DNA from: Roseinatronobacter alkalisoli
GTDB lineage: Bacteria > Pseudomonadota > Alphaproteobacteria > Rhodobacterales > Rhodobacteraceae
Assembly (NCBI RefSeq): GCF_028745735.1
Contig: NZ_JAQZSM010000022.1
Location: forward strand, 1-64,000
DNA: 64,000 nucleotides
Direction: 5' to 3'
The number at the start of each line of letters is the position of its first letter. Positions within the stretch are counted from its first letter, which is position 1. This document shows positions 17,451 to 26,219 of this stretch, in pieces. The position numbers were made by a program, and so were the translations under genes. Under the pieces are notes generated by a model. The model did not search any database. It saw only the letters and a list, made by a program, of their open reading frames with translations, and was not told the origin of the DNA.

Positions 17451-17955
17451 TCAGGCAGTTTGAGCGGTCCATTTCTGGCGAGCTTTGCACATTGCGTTTG
17501 CGATTGTGATGAGCTTGCGTGCGACAGCCGTGATGAAGACCTTATGTGGTTTTCCGGCGGCGCGAAGACGGTCGGAGAAGACCTTCAGGACTGGATTGTG
17601 ATAGCTGGCGACGAGTGCGGCTTGGAACATCACATGCCGCAACAAGCGCCGTCCACCTGCAATGGCGCGCTTGCCGCGCATAGCGCCACTGTCCTGTGCG
17701 ATGGGCGCGAGGCCAGTGAGTGCTGCGGCCTGTTCCCCGAGATTTGGCCGAGCTCGGGCATTTCGGCAATCAGCATGGTGCTGGCGACCGGGCCGATCCC
17801 AGGGACAGACCGCAGAATGTCCGCAGTCGCGGCAAGCTCTTCATCCGAGGCGATAGTCTGCTTTATCTGCGCGTCCAGCGCTGCAATCTGGTGATCGAGA
17901 AGGCCTTTCAGCTCGGCATCCATGGCTTCAAACATATCTGCCGATCCCAGTTTTC
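17451..17955 (-). pseudogene. IS110-family transposase C-terminal remnant
   Basis: The minus strand gives a helical segment ending in LRSVPGIGPVASTMLIAEMP (the Transposase_20 helix-hairpin-helix region), then shifts frame near 17690-17750 and continues RGKRAIAGGRRLLRHVMFQA to TAQTA. This is the C-terminal half of an IS110-type transposase; the DEDD N-terminal half is missing because the fragment is fused to an IS6 piece at about 17955. The 17310-17450 stretch shows nothing clear. Confidence 0.7.
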
Positions 17956-18270
17956 CATGCGCCATGAGACAGCAGTCGGACGCTTTTTTACTTGGGCCTT
18001 TACCGCAATCAAGGGGGAATACTTTACCACCCAACGGTTCAATGTCGCGTGGTCAACATCGACCCCACGCTCCTGCATAATCTCTTCAAGATCGCGATAG
18101 GAAACAGGGTAGCGCAGATAGAAAAACACCGCGAACAGGATTACCCGATTTCAGATAATGTGCGCCTTTGAAATCTATCATTGTGCCATCCAAGCATCGG
18201 TGCGAGCACATCTCCGAACGCGATGCATCCGCGGCGCAAACAGAAAACCAAAAAACTTTGCGACAAAACC
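17956..18270 (-). pseudogene. IS6-family (type A) transposase N-terminal fragment
   Basis: The minus strand reads MIDFKGAHYLKS, then after a one-base insertion FFYLRYPVSYRDLEEIMQER, GVDVDHATLNRWVVKYSPLI and KKRPTAVSWRME, where it stops matching and runs into the IS110 remnant. It is the first third of the same transposase as 52560-53249. The outer terminal repeat TTTGCGACAAAACC (18257-18270) has one mismatch to the type A end. Confidence 0.72.
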
Positions 18271-18286
18271 TATCTACAGCACCTTC

Positions 18287-19240
18287 TCATGGCGTGGACC
18301 TGGCGGCTCGGAAGGCAGCAACCAGATCGCTGAGTTTGTCCAGATCCTCGTGGTCAGAAGGGATAGGATAGCGGCTGGGGTGCTTCGGCGGCGCCGCAGA
18401 CTTGCGCCACTCGGTCGGGGTGGTCCCAAAGCTGCGTCTGAAAGCAGTGTTGAAGGCGGTGATGTTGGGAAATCCGACATCCATAGCGATGGACAGCACC
18501 GTCACTCTCGGTTCGTTTCTGAGCCGGTCAGCGGCACGTATCAGACGCAGTTGAGCCAGGAACCGGGAAAAGCTGGTCTTGGCCTGCGACCGGAATAACC
18601 GGGCTAAATAATCCGCAGAGGTCCGGTGCGCTGCTGCGACATCGCCGAGACTGATCGGCTGATCGTAATGATCAACAATAAAATCCATTGCGCGGCGCAG
18701 GGCTGCCCCGATCTCGTTGCCTTCCTGCGGGTCGAACATGTTTTCAGAACTTTCCAGCACGACCCCGCCATCCAGTTGCAGCAAAAACCCCAGCATGCGC
18801 AGCGCGTGGGATTCCACCTGCAAGGCCCAGCCGCTCCTTTGCTGCACCGCATCCAGGTGCAGGCGCGCAGCCATTGCGGCAAGTTCCCGCTGTACGCCTG
18901 ATCCGGGCGCAGCGGGCATCGCAAAACGGCGGCGCTGAAAATCGATATCGGCACTGGCGATTGTCGGGTCGATCTGCACGACCAGCATGCGGTTGCTTTC
19001 GCCGACGCGCTGCGTTCCGTGCGGTTGCCAGCAATGGGCCAGCCCCACATCGCCTTCGGACAGGATGCGCGTTTCACGATCGGTTTGCAAAAACAGCCGA
19101 CCCTCGAGCATGACGATTAGTTCAAAAGCACCATGCAGATGCAGGCCCACGTCGCCTACGCTGTGCAGAAAGCTACGCACCCTGAGATTTTCAGGGAACG
19201 GCACAAGCTCGATGGAACGCGCTGAGACCAAGCCTTTCAC
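18287..19240 (-). CDS. AraC-family transcriptional regulator
   Basis: 317 residues. The N-terminal cupin-type sensing domain (residues ~20-110: LHLHGAFELIVMLEGRLFLQ, GDVGLAHCWQPHGTQ) is followed by two helix-turn-helix motifs at the C-terminus (ISLGDVAAAHRTSADYLARL and MDVGFPNITAFNTAFRRSFG, then TPTEWRKS). It is encoded just downstream of the GH3 glucosidase and MFS permease on the same strand, so it probably activates that glycoside-use operon in response to a sugar. Confidence 0.9.
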   Translation of the reverse strand: MKGLVSARSIELVPFPENLRVRSFLHSVGDVGLHLHGAFELIVMLEGRLFLQTDRETRILSEGDVGLAHCWQPHGTQRVGESNRMLVVQIDPTIASADIDFQRRRFAMPAAPGSGVQRELAAMAARLHLDAVQQRSGWALQVESHALRMLGFLLQLDGGVVLESSENMFDPQEGNEIGAALRRAMDFIVDHYDQPISLGDVAAAHRTSADYLARLFRSQAKTSFSRFLAQLRLIRAADRLRNEPRVTVLSIAMDVGFPNITAFNTAFRRSFGTTPTEWRKSAAPPKHPSRYPIPSDHEDLDKLSDLVAAFRAARSTP

Positions 19241-19254
19241 CCCTCCATAGCTGG

Positions 19255-19276
19255 AAGGCGGCCCATGGGCCGCCTT
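19255..19276. terminator. Palindrome between the GH3 gene and araC
   Basis: A perfect self-complementary sequence, AAGGCGGCCCA and its complement, followed on the plus strand by TTTGTGTT. It lies 28 bp past the GH3 stop and 14 bp before the AraC start, so on the minus strand it may attenuate read-through into the regulator. Confidence 0.55.
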
Positions 19277-19303
19277 TTGTGTTGTGTCTGTTCCGTCACC
19301 GGA

Positions 19304-21979
19304 TCAGATATTAACCTCACCAGTCAGGTGGATGTCCAGAGCACTGGCACCGACAAAGATCTTCAGCGTGCCTTGGGCTTCCTGCCATCCATCTTGCCAG
19401 TGAGCCAGCGGCCGTTCCACCCCTTCGCGCGGCAGGGTGAACTGCACTTGCCGAGACTCGCCGGGTTTCAGGCTGACCTTGGCAAAGGTACCAAGCCGAC
19501 GGACGGGCTTGTCCTCTCCGGGAAGTTCAAGATACAGTTGGACAACCTCTTTGCCCTCCCTGCTGCCGCGGTTGGTGAGGGTGACACTGGCGCGAACCTC
19601 CGAAGCAGTCGCCTCCAGTTGCAGATCGGCATATGTGAAAGCCGAATAGCCCAGACCAAAGCCAAAGGGATAGGCAACCTCAATCTCGCCGTGGACAAAG
19701 CCGCGATAGCCCGAAAGCACCCCTTCGCGGTAGTGAACCACGCCTTCGGTGCCCGGATAGCAGGTGGCATCCGGGAACAACGCCATCCTGTCGTCTTTCG
19801 GGAAGGTCAGCGGCAGCCGCCCCGAAGGATTGACCGCGCCGGTGACAACGCGGGCCACCGCCGCGCCCTGTTCCTGCCCCAGATAGCCACCATGCAGAAT
19901 GGCAGGAACCCGTGCATCCCAGCCGTCGGTGCAGATAGGGCCGCCTGACTGGTTGACGACCACGACATTGGAATTGGCCTCTGACAGCGCCCGGATCAGG
20001 GCGGGCTGGTTGTTCGGAAGCCGCAGGTTCGGACGGTCGCCATGTTCGGATTCGAACACCCGTGTCGCCACGATGACGAGATCGGCACCTTGTGCAGCTT
20101 CGACCGCGGCGCGTTGCAGGTCGCTTGCCAATGGAACCGGCGGTTCCCAGCCAAGGCGAATCTGCGCGCCGGTCAGCACGCCCTGCGAGGGCGAGTCGGG
20201 CTGGTGGTCGATGCGCAGGGTATGACCTTCGGGCCGGTCCGTCAGGTCAACCTTGATGCGGAACACCTTCGGATCGCCGCCGGCAATGTTGCTAAGCGCG
20301 CCGCTGCCGGTGAATGCCCCGCCAGAGCCATTGCCGATGCCGATGCCGAGCTGAGGCGCATCCTCGTCAATCTCGGCCGCGTTGGGCGCGGTGCTGAGAG
20401 TTTCTGTCGCCGCGCCATGGTGGCGCTCGGAAAAGATCTGCTTGCCGTTCAGCCAGACGCTGGTCGTGCCCAGCATGGTGATGGCCAACTCGTAGCTGCC
20501 AGAAACCGGAACCACGAGACTGCCCTCAAAACGCACTGCCGTGTTGACGCACAACTCATAGGGAATGTTGGGATAGCGGTCTGAATTGCTGCCCGTGCCC
20601 ATGAAGTTATAGAACCCCAGGTTGACTGAGACCTGGGGCATGGTCAGGACGGAATGCGGGGAACCGTCAAAATGCAGGTTGGTCCAGAACGAGGCTTTGA
20701 CGCCTGGCTGTCCGTCGGGCGTGCGCAGGAAACTGGACGGGATGCTGTCAGGCCCATCCAGTAGGTCGGCGGCCGAGACTGGATCGGAACCCTGGGCAAA
20801 GACCACCTCGGCATCGGCACCCAGCAGCTTTTCAAAGCCTTGCAGCATGGAACTGCCACCAGCCGGGCGCACTTTACCCGAGCCGCCGCCTGCGGTTGAC
20901 AGATTGTCGCCGTCAGCTCCGACCACCAGAACCTTGCGCAGGGTTTTGGGGGCGCGCGGCAGGAACCCGCCGTCATTCTTCAGCAGCACTAGCGCCTCTT
21001 CGGCGATCTCGCGTGCGGTGGTGGCGTGTTCCGCAAAATTCATGTCCGACACCGACGGGGTCCATTCAAGGATTCCGATGCCCGCCAGAGGCCGCAAAAT
21101 GCGGCGGCACATCTCATCAAGATGGGCCAGTGGCACGTCGCCCTGTTCAACCACCTCTTTCAGACGTCGCCCGTAAAAAGTGCCCGTCGGTTCCTCTTGA
21201 TCCAGACCCGCAAGAGCAGCAGGTACGGTCGAGTGAACGGCGCCATAGTCACTCATCACCCAGCCCCGGAAACCCCATTCCTGGCGTAGAACCGTCGTAA
21301 GCAGCCAGCCATGTTCACAACTGTAGGTGCCGTTGACCTTGTTGAACGCCCCCATCAGCGAGCCGACTTCAGTGCCGCGCACCACGGCCTCGAACGGAAG
21401 CAGATACAGCTCGCGCAGCGCCTTTTCCTCGATCTGCACGTCGATCGAATAACGCTGATATTCCTGGTTGTTGCAGGCGAAGTGTTTGAGACAGGCTGCC
21501 ACGCCCTTGGACTGGATAGCCTCGATCTGCGCCGATGCCATCCTTGCGTTCAGAACCGGATCCTCGCCAAATGATTCAAAGGTGCGTCCACCAACCGGAA
21601 CCCGGGCAATGTCGACTGCCGGGCCCAGGAACACATTGTGTCCGCTGGCCCTGGTCTCGTGGCCCAGAACCTCGCCATAGCGACGGGCCAGGTCCAAATC
21701 CCATGTTGCGGCCAGCGTGATGGGCGCAGGCAAGGCGGTGGCCGACTGACCGTGTACGTCCGGATTGCCGATCCGGATACCCGCCGGGCCATCGGCCATG
21801 GTCATCTCAGGAATTCCAAGATGCGGCAGGGCAGCGTTGTAGAAGCCGAAATGGTGGTTGATGTCACCGGTGACCAGATCAATCTTGTCATCCAGCGACA
21901 TGCGGCCAAGCAGCGTCTCGACATCGGTTTCGACTTCTGGCGAATGACGCCAGTCCTTGTTCGGGAGCGGTTTATTCAT
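19304..21979 (-). CDS. Glycoside hydrolase family 3 beta-glucosidase with PA14 domain
   Basis: 891 residues from the ATG at 21977-21979, which follows CAGGAG and begins MNKPLPNKDWRHS. Domains in order: GH3 N-terminal barrel (LLGRMSLDDKIDLVTGD, FVD-type KHFACNNQEYQRY, catalytic Asp in GWVMSDYGAVHS); GH3 C-terminal alpha/beta domain, interrupted by a PA14-type insert (about residues 400-550, ASFWTNLHFDGSP ... YELAITMLGTTSVWLNGK); and a fibronectin III-like end. No signal peptide is visible, so it probably acts in the cytoplasm on glucosides taken up by the adjacent MFS permease. Confidence 0.92.
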   Translation of the reverse strand: MNKPLPNKDWRHSPEVETDVETLLGRMSLDDKIDLVTGDINHHFGFYNAALPHLGIPEMTMADGPAGIRIGNPDVHGQSATALPAPITLAATWDLDLARRYGEVLGHETRASGHNVFLGPAVDIARVPVGGRTFESFGEDPVLNARMASAQIEAIQSKGVAACLKHFACNNQEYQRYSIDVQIEEKALRELYLLPFEAVVRGTEVGSLMGAFNKVNGTYSCEHGWLLTTVLRQEWGFRGWVMSDYGAVHSTVPAALAGLDQEEPTGTFYGRRLKEVVEQGDVPLAHLDEMCRRILRPLAGIGILEWTPSVSDMNFAEHATTAREIAEEALVLLKNDGGFLPRAPKTLRKVLVVGADGDNLSTAGGGSGKVRPAGGSSMLQGFEKLLGADAEVVFAQGSDPVSAADLLDGPDSIPSSFLRTPDGQPGVKASFWTNLHFDGSPHSVLTMPQVSVNLGFYNFMGTGSNSDRYPNIPYELCVNTAVRFEGSLVVPVSGSYELAITMLGTTSVWLNGKQIFSERHHGAATETLSTAPNAAEIDEDAPQLGIGIGNGSGGAFTGSGALSNIAGGDPKVFRIKVDLTDRPEGHTLRIDHQPDSPSQGVLTGAQIRLGWEPPVPLASDLQRAAVEAAQGADLVIVATRVFESEHGDRPNLRLPNNQPALIRALSEANSNVVVVNQSGGPICTDGWDARVPAILHGGYLGQEQGAAVARVVTGAVNPSGRLPLTFPKDDRMALFPDATCYPGTEGVVHYREGVLSGYRGFVHGEIEVAYPFGFGLGYSAFTYADLQLEATASEVRASVTLTNRGSREGKEVVQLYLELPGEDKPVRRLGTFAKVSLKPGESRQVQFTLPREGVERPLAHWQDGWQEAQGTLKIFVGASALDIHLTGEVNI

Positions 21980-22028
21980 TGTCGTCTCCTGTTCATTCAA
22001 TTGGTTTGAAATCTTGGTGGTCATGAAA

Positions 22029-23237
22029 TCACCGGACCGTACGGATGGGGATGATGGCAAGCGCACCGATAATCGCGAAAACGCCCGCAGCGATGAACAA
22101 CGCGGTATAGTTCTTGCCGTCAGCCACGGCGCCAAGACCGAGGAAAATCGGCGCGATGGCCGGGGCAATCGACTGCGGCAGCGCATTGGCGATGTTGAAG
22201 ATACCTAAATCCTTGGCGGCGTTGGCACCCTTGTTGGGCAGAACAGCCGCGACAAGCGCCAGGTCGACGGCCACATAGACCCCCTGCCCGATCCCGCAGA
22301 TGGTGGCACCAATCACGAACTGATTGAAATCCGTTGCCAACCCGATCACGATCAGACCTGCTCCATAGATGACTGCCGATATCAGCACAAAGATCTTGCG
22401 ACGCCCGAACAAGTCCGAAGCCCAGCCCGCAAGCGCACTGCTGACGACAGTTGCAATGGTCAGGGCAAGGGTCGCCTTGAACAGATAGGTAGGTATTTCC
22501 GCGGGCGCGATGCCCAGCACATCGATCAGATAATAGACCTGATAGGAAATCAGTGTAGCGAGACCTATGAACAGCAGAAAGCGGCTGACGAAGGCCCAGG
22601 AGAAATCGGGCGCGGTCTTGGGGTTGATCCAGAAGTCCTTGGCAAAGCGGACCAGATCGATCGGGGCGGCGTCTTCCTTGGCCAGCCGACGGTCTTTCAG
22701 CGTCAGCATGAATAGCAGAAGCCCGCCTGCGCAGGCAAACATCGGCCAGGTAAACATCTTGACAACATCGCCACCCGAAAACTGGGCAACATAAATTCCA
22801 GCCAGAATGCCACCCTGAATACACATTCCCAAGAGGCCCGAAACAACCCCGCGCTGCTCTTCGGGAACCTGATCCGGCAAGACGGCCGTGATCGACGTCA
22901 GGCCACCCGTGACGATCAGCCACGTGCCGATCGCTGCCACCGCAAAGCCGCCCAACATCCATGGCTTGCGCATCCCGAAAACAGAAGTCGTGCGGTCACT
23001 GAAGTATCCAGCGACCGGGTTTGCGATCAGCGCTACAATGGCGCCGATGCCGAGGATGAAGGCCAGATTGGTTTCCTTGTTGGCTGGGTCGATCTGCTCG
23101 ACACGCAGAGCAAACGCCACCACGACCGGCGTCAGAATGGCCATCCACATGGTGAAGAAGGCAATGACAAAACTGGCAATGAACGAAATTCCCACCCTTG
23201 TCTGCGGCATAAGCCCGGCTGTAGATACAACGTGCAT
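22029..23237 (-). CDS. MFS transporter, probable glycoside permease
   Basis: 402 residues, about twelve hydrophobic helices. The cytoplasmic loop signature appears as [20 protein letters not shown] after helix 2 and [20 protein letters not shown] after helix 8, both typical of the major facilitator superfamily. It is the first gene of a three-gene minus-strand set (permease, GH3, AraC), so an oligosaccharide or aryl-glucoside is the likely cargo. Exact substrate is unknown. Confidence 0.88.
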   Translation of the reverse strand: MHVVSTAGLMPQTRVGISFIASFVIAFFTMWMAILTPVVVAFALRVEQIDPANKETNLAFILGIGAIVALIANPVAGYFSDRTTSVFGMRKPWMLGGFAVAAIGTWLIVTGGLTSITAVLPDQVPEEQRGVVSGLLGMCIQGGILAGIYVAQFSGGDVVKMFTWPMFACAGGLLLFMLTLKDRRLAKEDAAPIDLVRFAKDFWINPKTAPDFSWAFVSRFLLFIGLATLISYQVYYLIDVLGIAPAEIPTYLFKATLALTIATVVSSALAGWASDLFGRRKIFVLISAVIYGAGLIVIGLATDFNQFVIGATICGIGQGVYVAVDLALVAAVLPNKGANAAKDLGIFNIANALPQSIAPAIAPIFLGLGAVADGKNYTALFIAAGVFAIIGALAIIPIRTVR

Positions 23238-23554
23238 ATAGATTTCTCTCCGGAAAACTGTGAATGTCTGTATTCTGGTTCCGGTTCTTTTTGCCGGTTT
23301 CTACACAAATATGTTACAAGGAAGCCTCGGTCTTTCGGCATTCAGGACCTGAAGCTGATCAGAAACCGAACATTGTTACATGTCGCCCGTGATTAGCGGC
23401 CCGGCAAATCCGTGCCCGACCTGCCGCTCGATACCGGGTGCAAATATTGCCAAACCACGCTTGCGCGATGGCCGTGCAACATAGCTCTTGTTGCTTCGTT
23501 AGTGGCAAAACCCTGAGATTGGCAGTTAGCGGCCGCCGACTTCGTCAGGCAGCT

Positions 23555-23827
23555 CTGCGCATGTTTGCACTTAGGGGGGAGTACTTCGCGATCCAGCGGA
23601 CAAGTGTTGCATGGTCTACATCGACGCCACGTTCAGCTATGATCTCCTTTAGATCCCGATACGACAGGTGTAGCCGACATAGAAGAGCACCGCGAAGAGG
23701 AACACGTCCTCTGAAAATTGCGCGCCCGTGAAAAGAACCATCTTTGCACTCCAATTGGTACAGCGTGGGGTTAGAGTCGCCTGTCCTCCCAATCCCCTGC
23801 TCAAACGCCAAAAATTGCGACAGAACC
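23555..23827 (-). pseudogene. IS6-family (type A) transposase N-terminal fragment
   Basis: The minus strand encodes the start of the type A IS6 transposase: LSYRDLKEIIAERGVDVDHA and TLVRWIAKYSPL, with frame damage in the first 30 codons. The terminal repeat TTGCGACAGAACC is intact at 23815-23827. The C-terminal two thirds are missing. The rest of the 23238-23890 gap shows no gene. Confidence 0.7.
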
Positions 23828-23890
23828 CACCGAACGCTATTCGGAGCATCCTGATGTCCATCGGTACGGATCATCCTTCACTTGTCGGAT

Positions 23891-24631
23891 TCAGGAGCGG
23901 GACGGAAGGCCGGTTCGGACTGCCAGCGCCGCAAGTTCTGCGCGGTTGGCACAGTGCAACTTTTCAAAGCATTTCTGCACATGGGTGCGGACGGTGGCAA
24001 AGCCGATTTCCAGAAGCCTTGAGATGTCCTTGTCGCTGCAACCGCGGGCAACGAGGACAGCAACCTCGCGTTCACGCGCAGTCAATAGTAAAAGCGGGTC
24101 CGATCCAAGCACGTACTCTGCCTGCTCCAGATAGGGGCACAGAACTCCTAGGAGCCCGATCTCTCGGTAGCCAAACTCGGGTCGCGAGGCACGACGCCAG
24201 ACACGGAGGTCGGCAGCGGAACGTTCCCCACCTTTGGGAAACAGATTGATGCCGTGGTCCATCCCGTCCTTCCGCAGGAAATCGTTGAAGAATTCCGACT
24301 GGCACAGCTGCTTGCGCGGAATGACTTCCTCGACGAAAGCGGGGCGCCAAAGCGCGCGCAATTTCAACGACATCGGGTCGTGATACTGGAACCAGTTCAG
24401 GTAGCGATCAATGTTGGCCGGATCCTGGTTAAGTATGAACGGGTCCTCGAATGCGTTCGTCGTCCTGTTCCAGCGAAACGAGGCAAGAAAATCCGCCCGC
24501 AGCAGTTTCAGGATCGATGGGAACACTTCTTCACGCAGGTCCGAAACGGGTTCGGGCTGGCAAAGACGCGCGACGATTCCGGTGAGCAACTGAACCTCTT
24601 CCGAGGTCATATCGTAGATCGCTTGCGTCAT
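23891..24631 (-). CDS. LuxR-family transcriptional regulator
   Basis: 246 residues from the second ATG (24631), because GGAGG lies 6 nt upstream of it and directly abuts the first ATG. Residues ~175-235 are a LuxR/NarL helix-turn-helix (LTAREREVAVLVARGCSDKD, RLLEIGFATVRTHVQKCFEK). The ~170-residue N-terminus shows no receiver aspartate pattern; it may be a GAF/PAS-like sensor. It sits downstream of the aldehyde dehydrogenase on the same strand, so a role in controlling the aromatic-acid pathway is possible. Confidence 0.85.
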   Translation of the reverse strand: MTQAIYDMTSEEVQLLTGIVARLCQPEPVSDLREEVFPSILKLLRADFLASFRWNRTTNAFEDPFILNQDPANIDRYLNWFQYHDPMSLKLRALWRPAFVEEVIPRKQLCQSEFFNDFLRKDGMDHGINLFPKGGERSAADLRVWRRASRPEFGYREIGLLGVLCPYLEQAEYVLGSDPLLLLTAREREVAVLVARGCSDKDISRLLEIGFATVRTHVQKCFEKLHCANRAELAALAVRTGLPSRS

Positions 24632-24748
24632 CGACATCCTCCTCTTTCGGAGTGGGCAGGCCAGCGGACAAGTCGTCCTCGCCGTCTGGACGGCGGCGAG
24701 GCTGTATCAAGGCGCGTGACGGCCAATTCGATGCTGGCACGCGCTATG

Positions 24749-26194
24749 TTAGAACGGGTAATGCTGATCAGGATCTTCGATGGTGATCCAGCGTGTCAAG
24801 GTAAATGCGTCAAGTGCGGCCTTGCCCCCAAACCGACCATAACCCGAGTTCTTAACGCCGCCAAAGGGCATCTGGGCCTCGTCCGAAACGGTCGGACCGT
24901 TGATGTGGCAAATGCCGCTTTCGATCCGCTCTGCCACCGCCATGGCGCGGCGAATGTCGCGGCTGAAGACCGCGGCCGAAAGGCCATACTCGGTATCATT
25001 GGCGACACGCACCGCTTCATCGTCGTTGGCGACACGGATGATCGGCTTGACCGGACCGAAGCTTTCTTCCTGATAGATCGTCATATCGTCAGAGACGTTG
25101 TCGATCAGTGTGGCCGCAACGACCGATCCGTCACGCGCGCCACCCGCGACGACCTTGCCGCCCTTCGCTTTGGCGTCGCCGATGATCCGGTCCATCTTTT
25201 CGGCCGCCTCTGGCGTGATGAGTGCGCCGAGCACGACCTTCTCGCGCGGGTCGCCGTAGGGCAGCGCGCCTGCCTTGGCGGCAAGGGCGGCCACAAAGGC
25301 GTCGGCGATGCCTTCGTGAACGATGATCCGTTCGGTCGACATGCATATCTGGCCCTGGTTCATGAAAGCGCCAAACGCGGCTGCATTCACGGCACCTTCA
25401 AGATCAGCGTCGTCGAGGACAACGAGGGGCGCCTTGCCTCCCAGTTCCAGAAGCGCTGGCTTCAGATGCTCTGCTGCCTTCATTGCGATGATCCGGCCAA
25501 CCCGGGTCGAGCCGGTGAAGTTCACATGCTTGACTTCGGGGGCCGCGATCAGCGCCGCAACAATCTCGCCCGCATCTTCCGGCGCGTTGGTGATGACGTT
25601 GATCACGCCGTCAGGCAGCCCCGCCTCGGTCAGCGCGTCGCCAATGGCGCGGTGGATGAAGGGCGACAGCTCCGAGGCCTTGAACACCACCGTGTTGCCA
25701 CAGGCAATCGCCATGGCCACGGCCCGAACACCAAGGATGACAGGAGCATTCCAAGGCGCAATGCCAAGGCAGACGCCCAGCGGGCGGCGTATCGCCATGG
25801 ACAGGCAACCCGGTTTGTTCGATGGAATGACGTCGCCAGTGATCTGCGTGGTCATTGCGGCGACTTCGCGCAGGATGTCGCCTCCCAGCTTGCAATTAAA
25901 ACCAAGCCAAGGCCCGGTTGCTCCGGTTTCGGCGATCCCGCCCGCGATGATATCGGGGGTCATGGCGTCCAGCTTGTCGGCTGCCTTGTTCAGAATGGCC
26001 CGGCGCTGGCCCGGGGCTGTTGCCGCCCATGCCGGAAATGCCGCGTGGGCCGCAGCAACGGCACGAAGTGCATCGGCAACCGAGGCCGCCGGGGCCTGGG
26101 TCGCGATCTCGCCCGTCACCGGATCGTGGCGGTCGTAGGTCCGCCCGCCTTCGGCCTCGACGGCCTTGCCTCCGATCAACATCGAAATCTTCAT
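24749..26194 (-). CDS. Aromatic aldehyde dehydrogenase (vanillin/benzaldehyde dehydrogenase-like)
   Basis: 481 residues from the ATG at 26194, which has GAGGAGG upstream. All ALDH catalytic residues are visible: Asn149 in GIAPWNAPVILG, Lys172 in VVFKASELSP, Glu250 in LLELGGKAPLV and nucleophile Cys284 in NQGQICMSTE. The APWNAPVILGVRAVAMAIAC stretch is characteristic of the vanillin-dehydrogenase-like group, whose members oxidise benzaldehydes to benzoates with NAD(P). It starts 25 bp after the ThDP decarboxylase-like gene, so the two are co-transcribed; decarboxylase then aldehyde dehydrogenase is the same order of steps as mdlC and mdlD in the mandelate pathway. Confidence 0.9.
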   Translation of the reverse strand: MKISMLIGGKAVEAEGGRTYDRHDPVTGEIATQAPAASVADALRAVAAAHAAFPAWAATAPGQRRAILNKAADKLDAMTPDIIAGGIAETGATGPWLGFNCKLGGDILREVAAMTTQITGDVIPSNKPGCLSMAIRRPLGVCLGIAPWNAPVILGVRAVAMAIACGNTVVFKASELSPFIHRAIGDALTEAGLPDGVINVITNAPEDAGEIVAALIAAPEVKHVNFTGSTRVGRIIAMKAAEHLKPALLELGGKAPLVVLDDADLEGAVNAAAFGAFMNQGQICMSTERIIVHEGIADAFVAALAAKAGALPYGDPREKVVLGALITPEAAEKMDRIIGDAKAKGGKVVAGGARDGSVVAATLIDNVSDDMTIYQEESFGPVKPIIRVANDDEAVRVANDTEYGLSAAVFSRDIRRAMAVAERIESGICHINGPTVSDEAQMPFGGVKNSGYGRFGGKAALDAFTLTRWITIEDPDQHYPF

Positions 26195-26219
26195 GGTTTC
26201 TCCTCCTCGTTTTCGGTTT

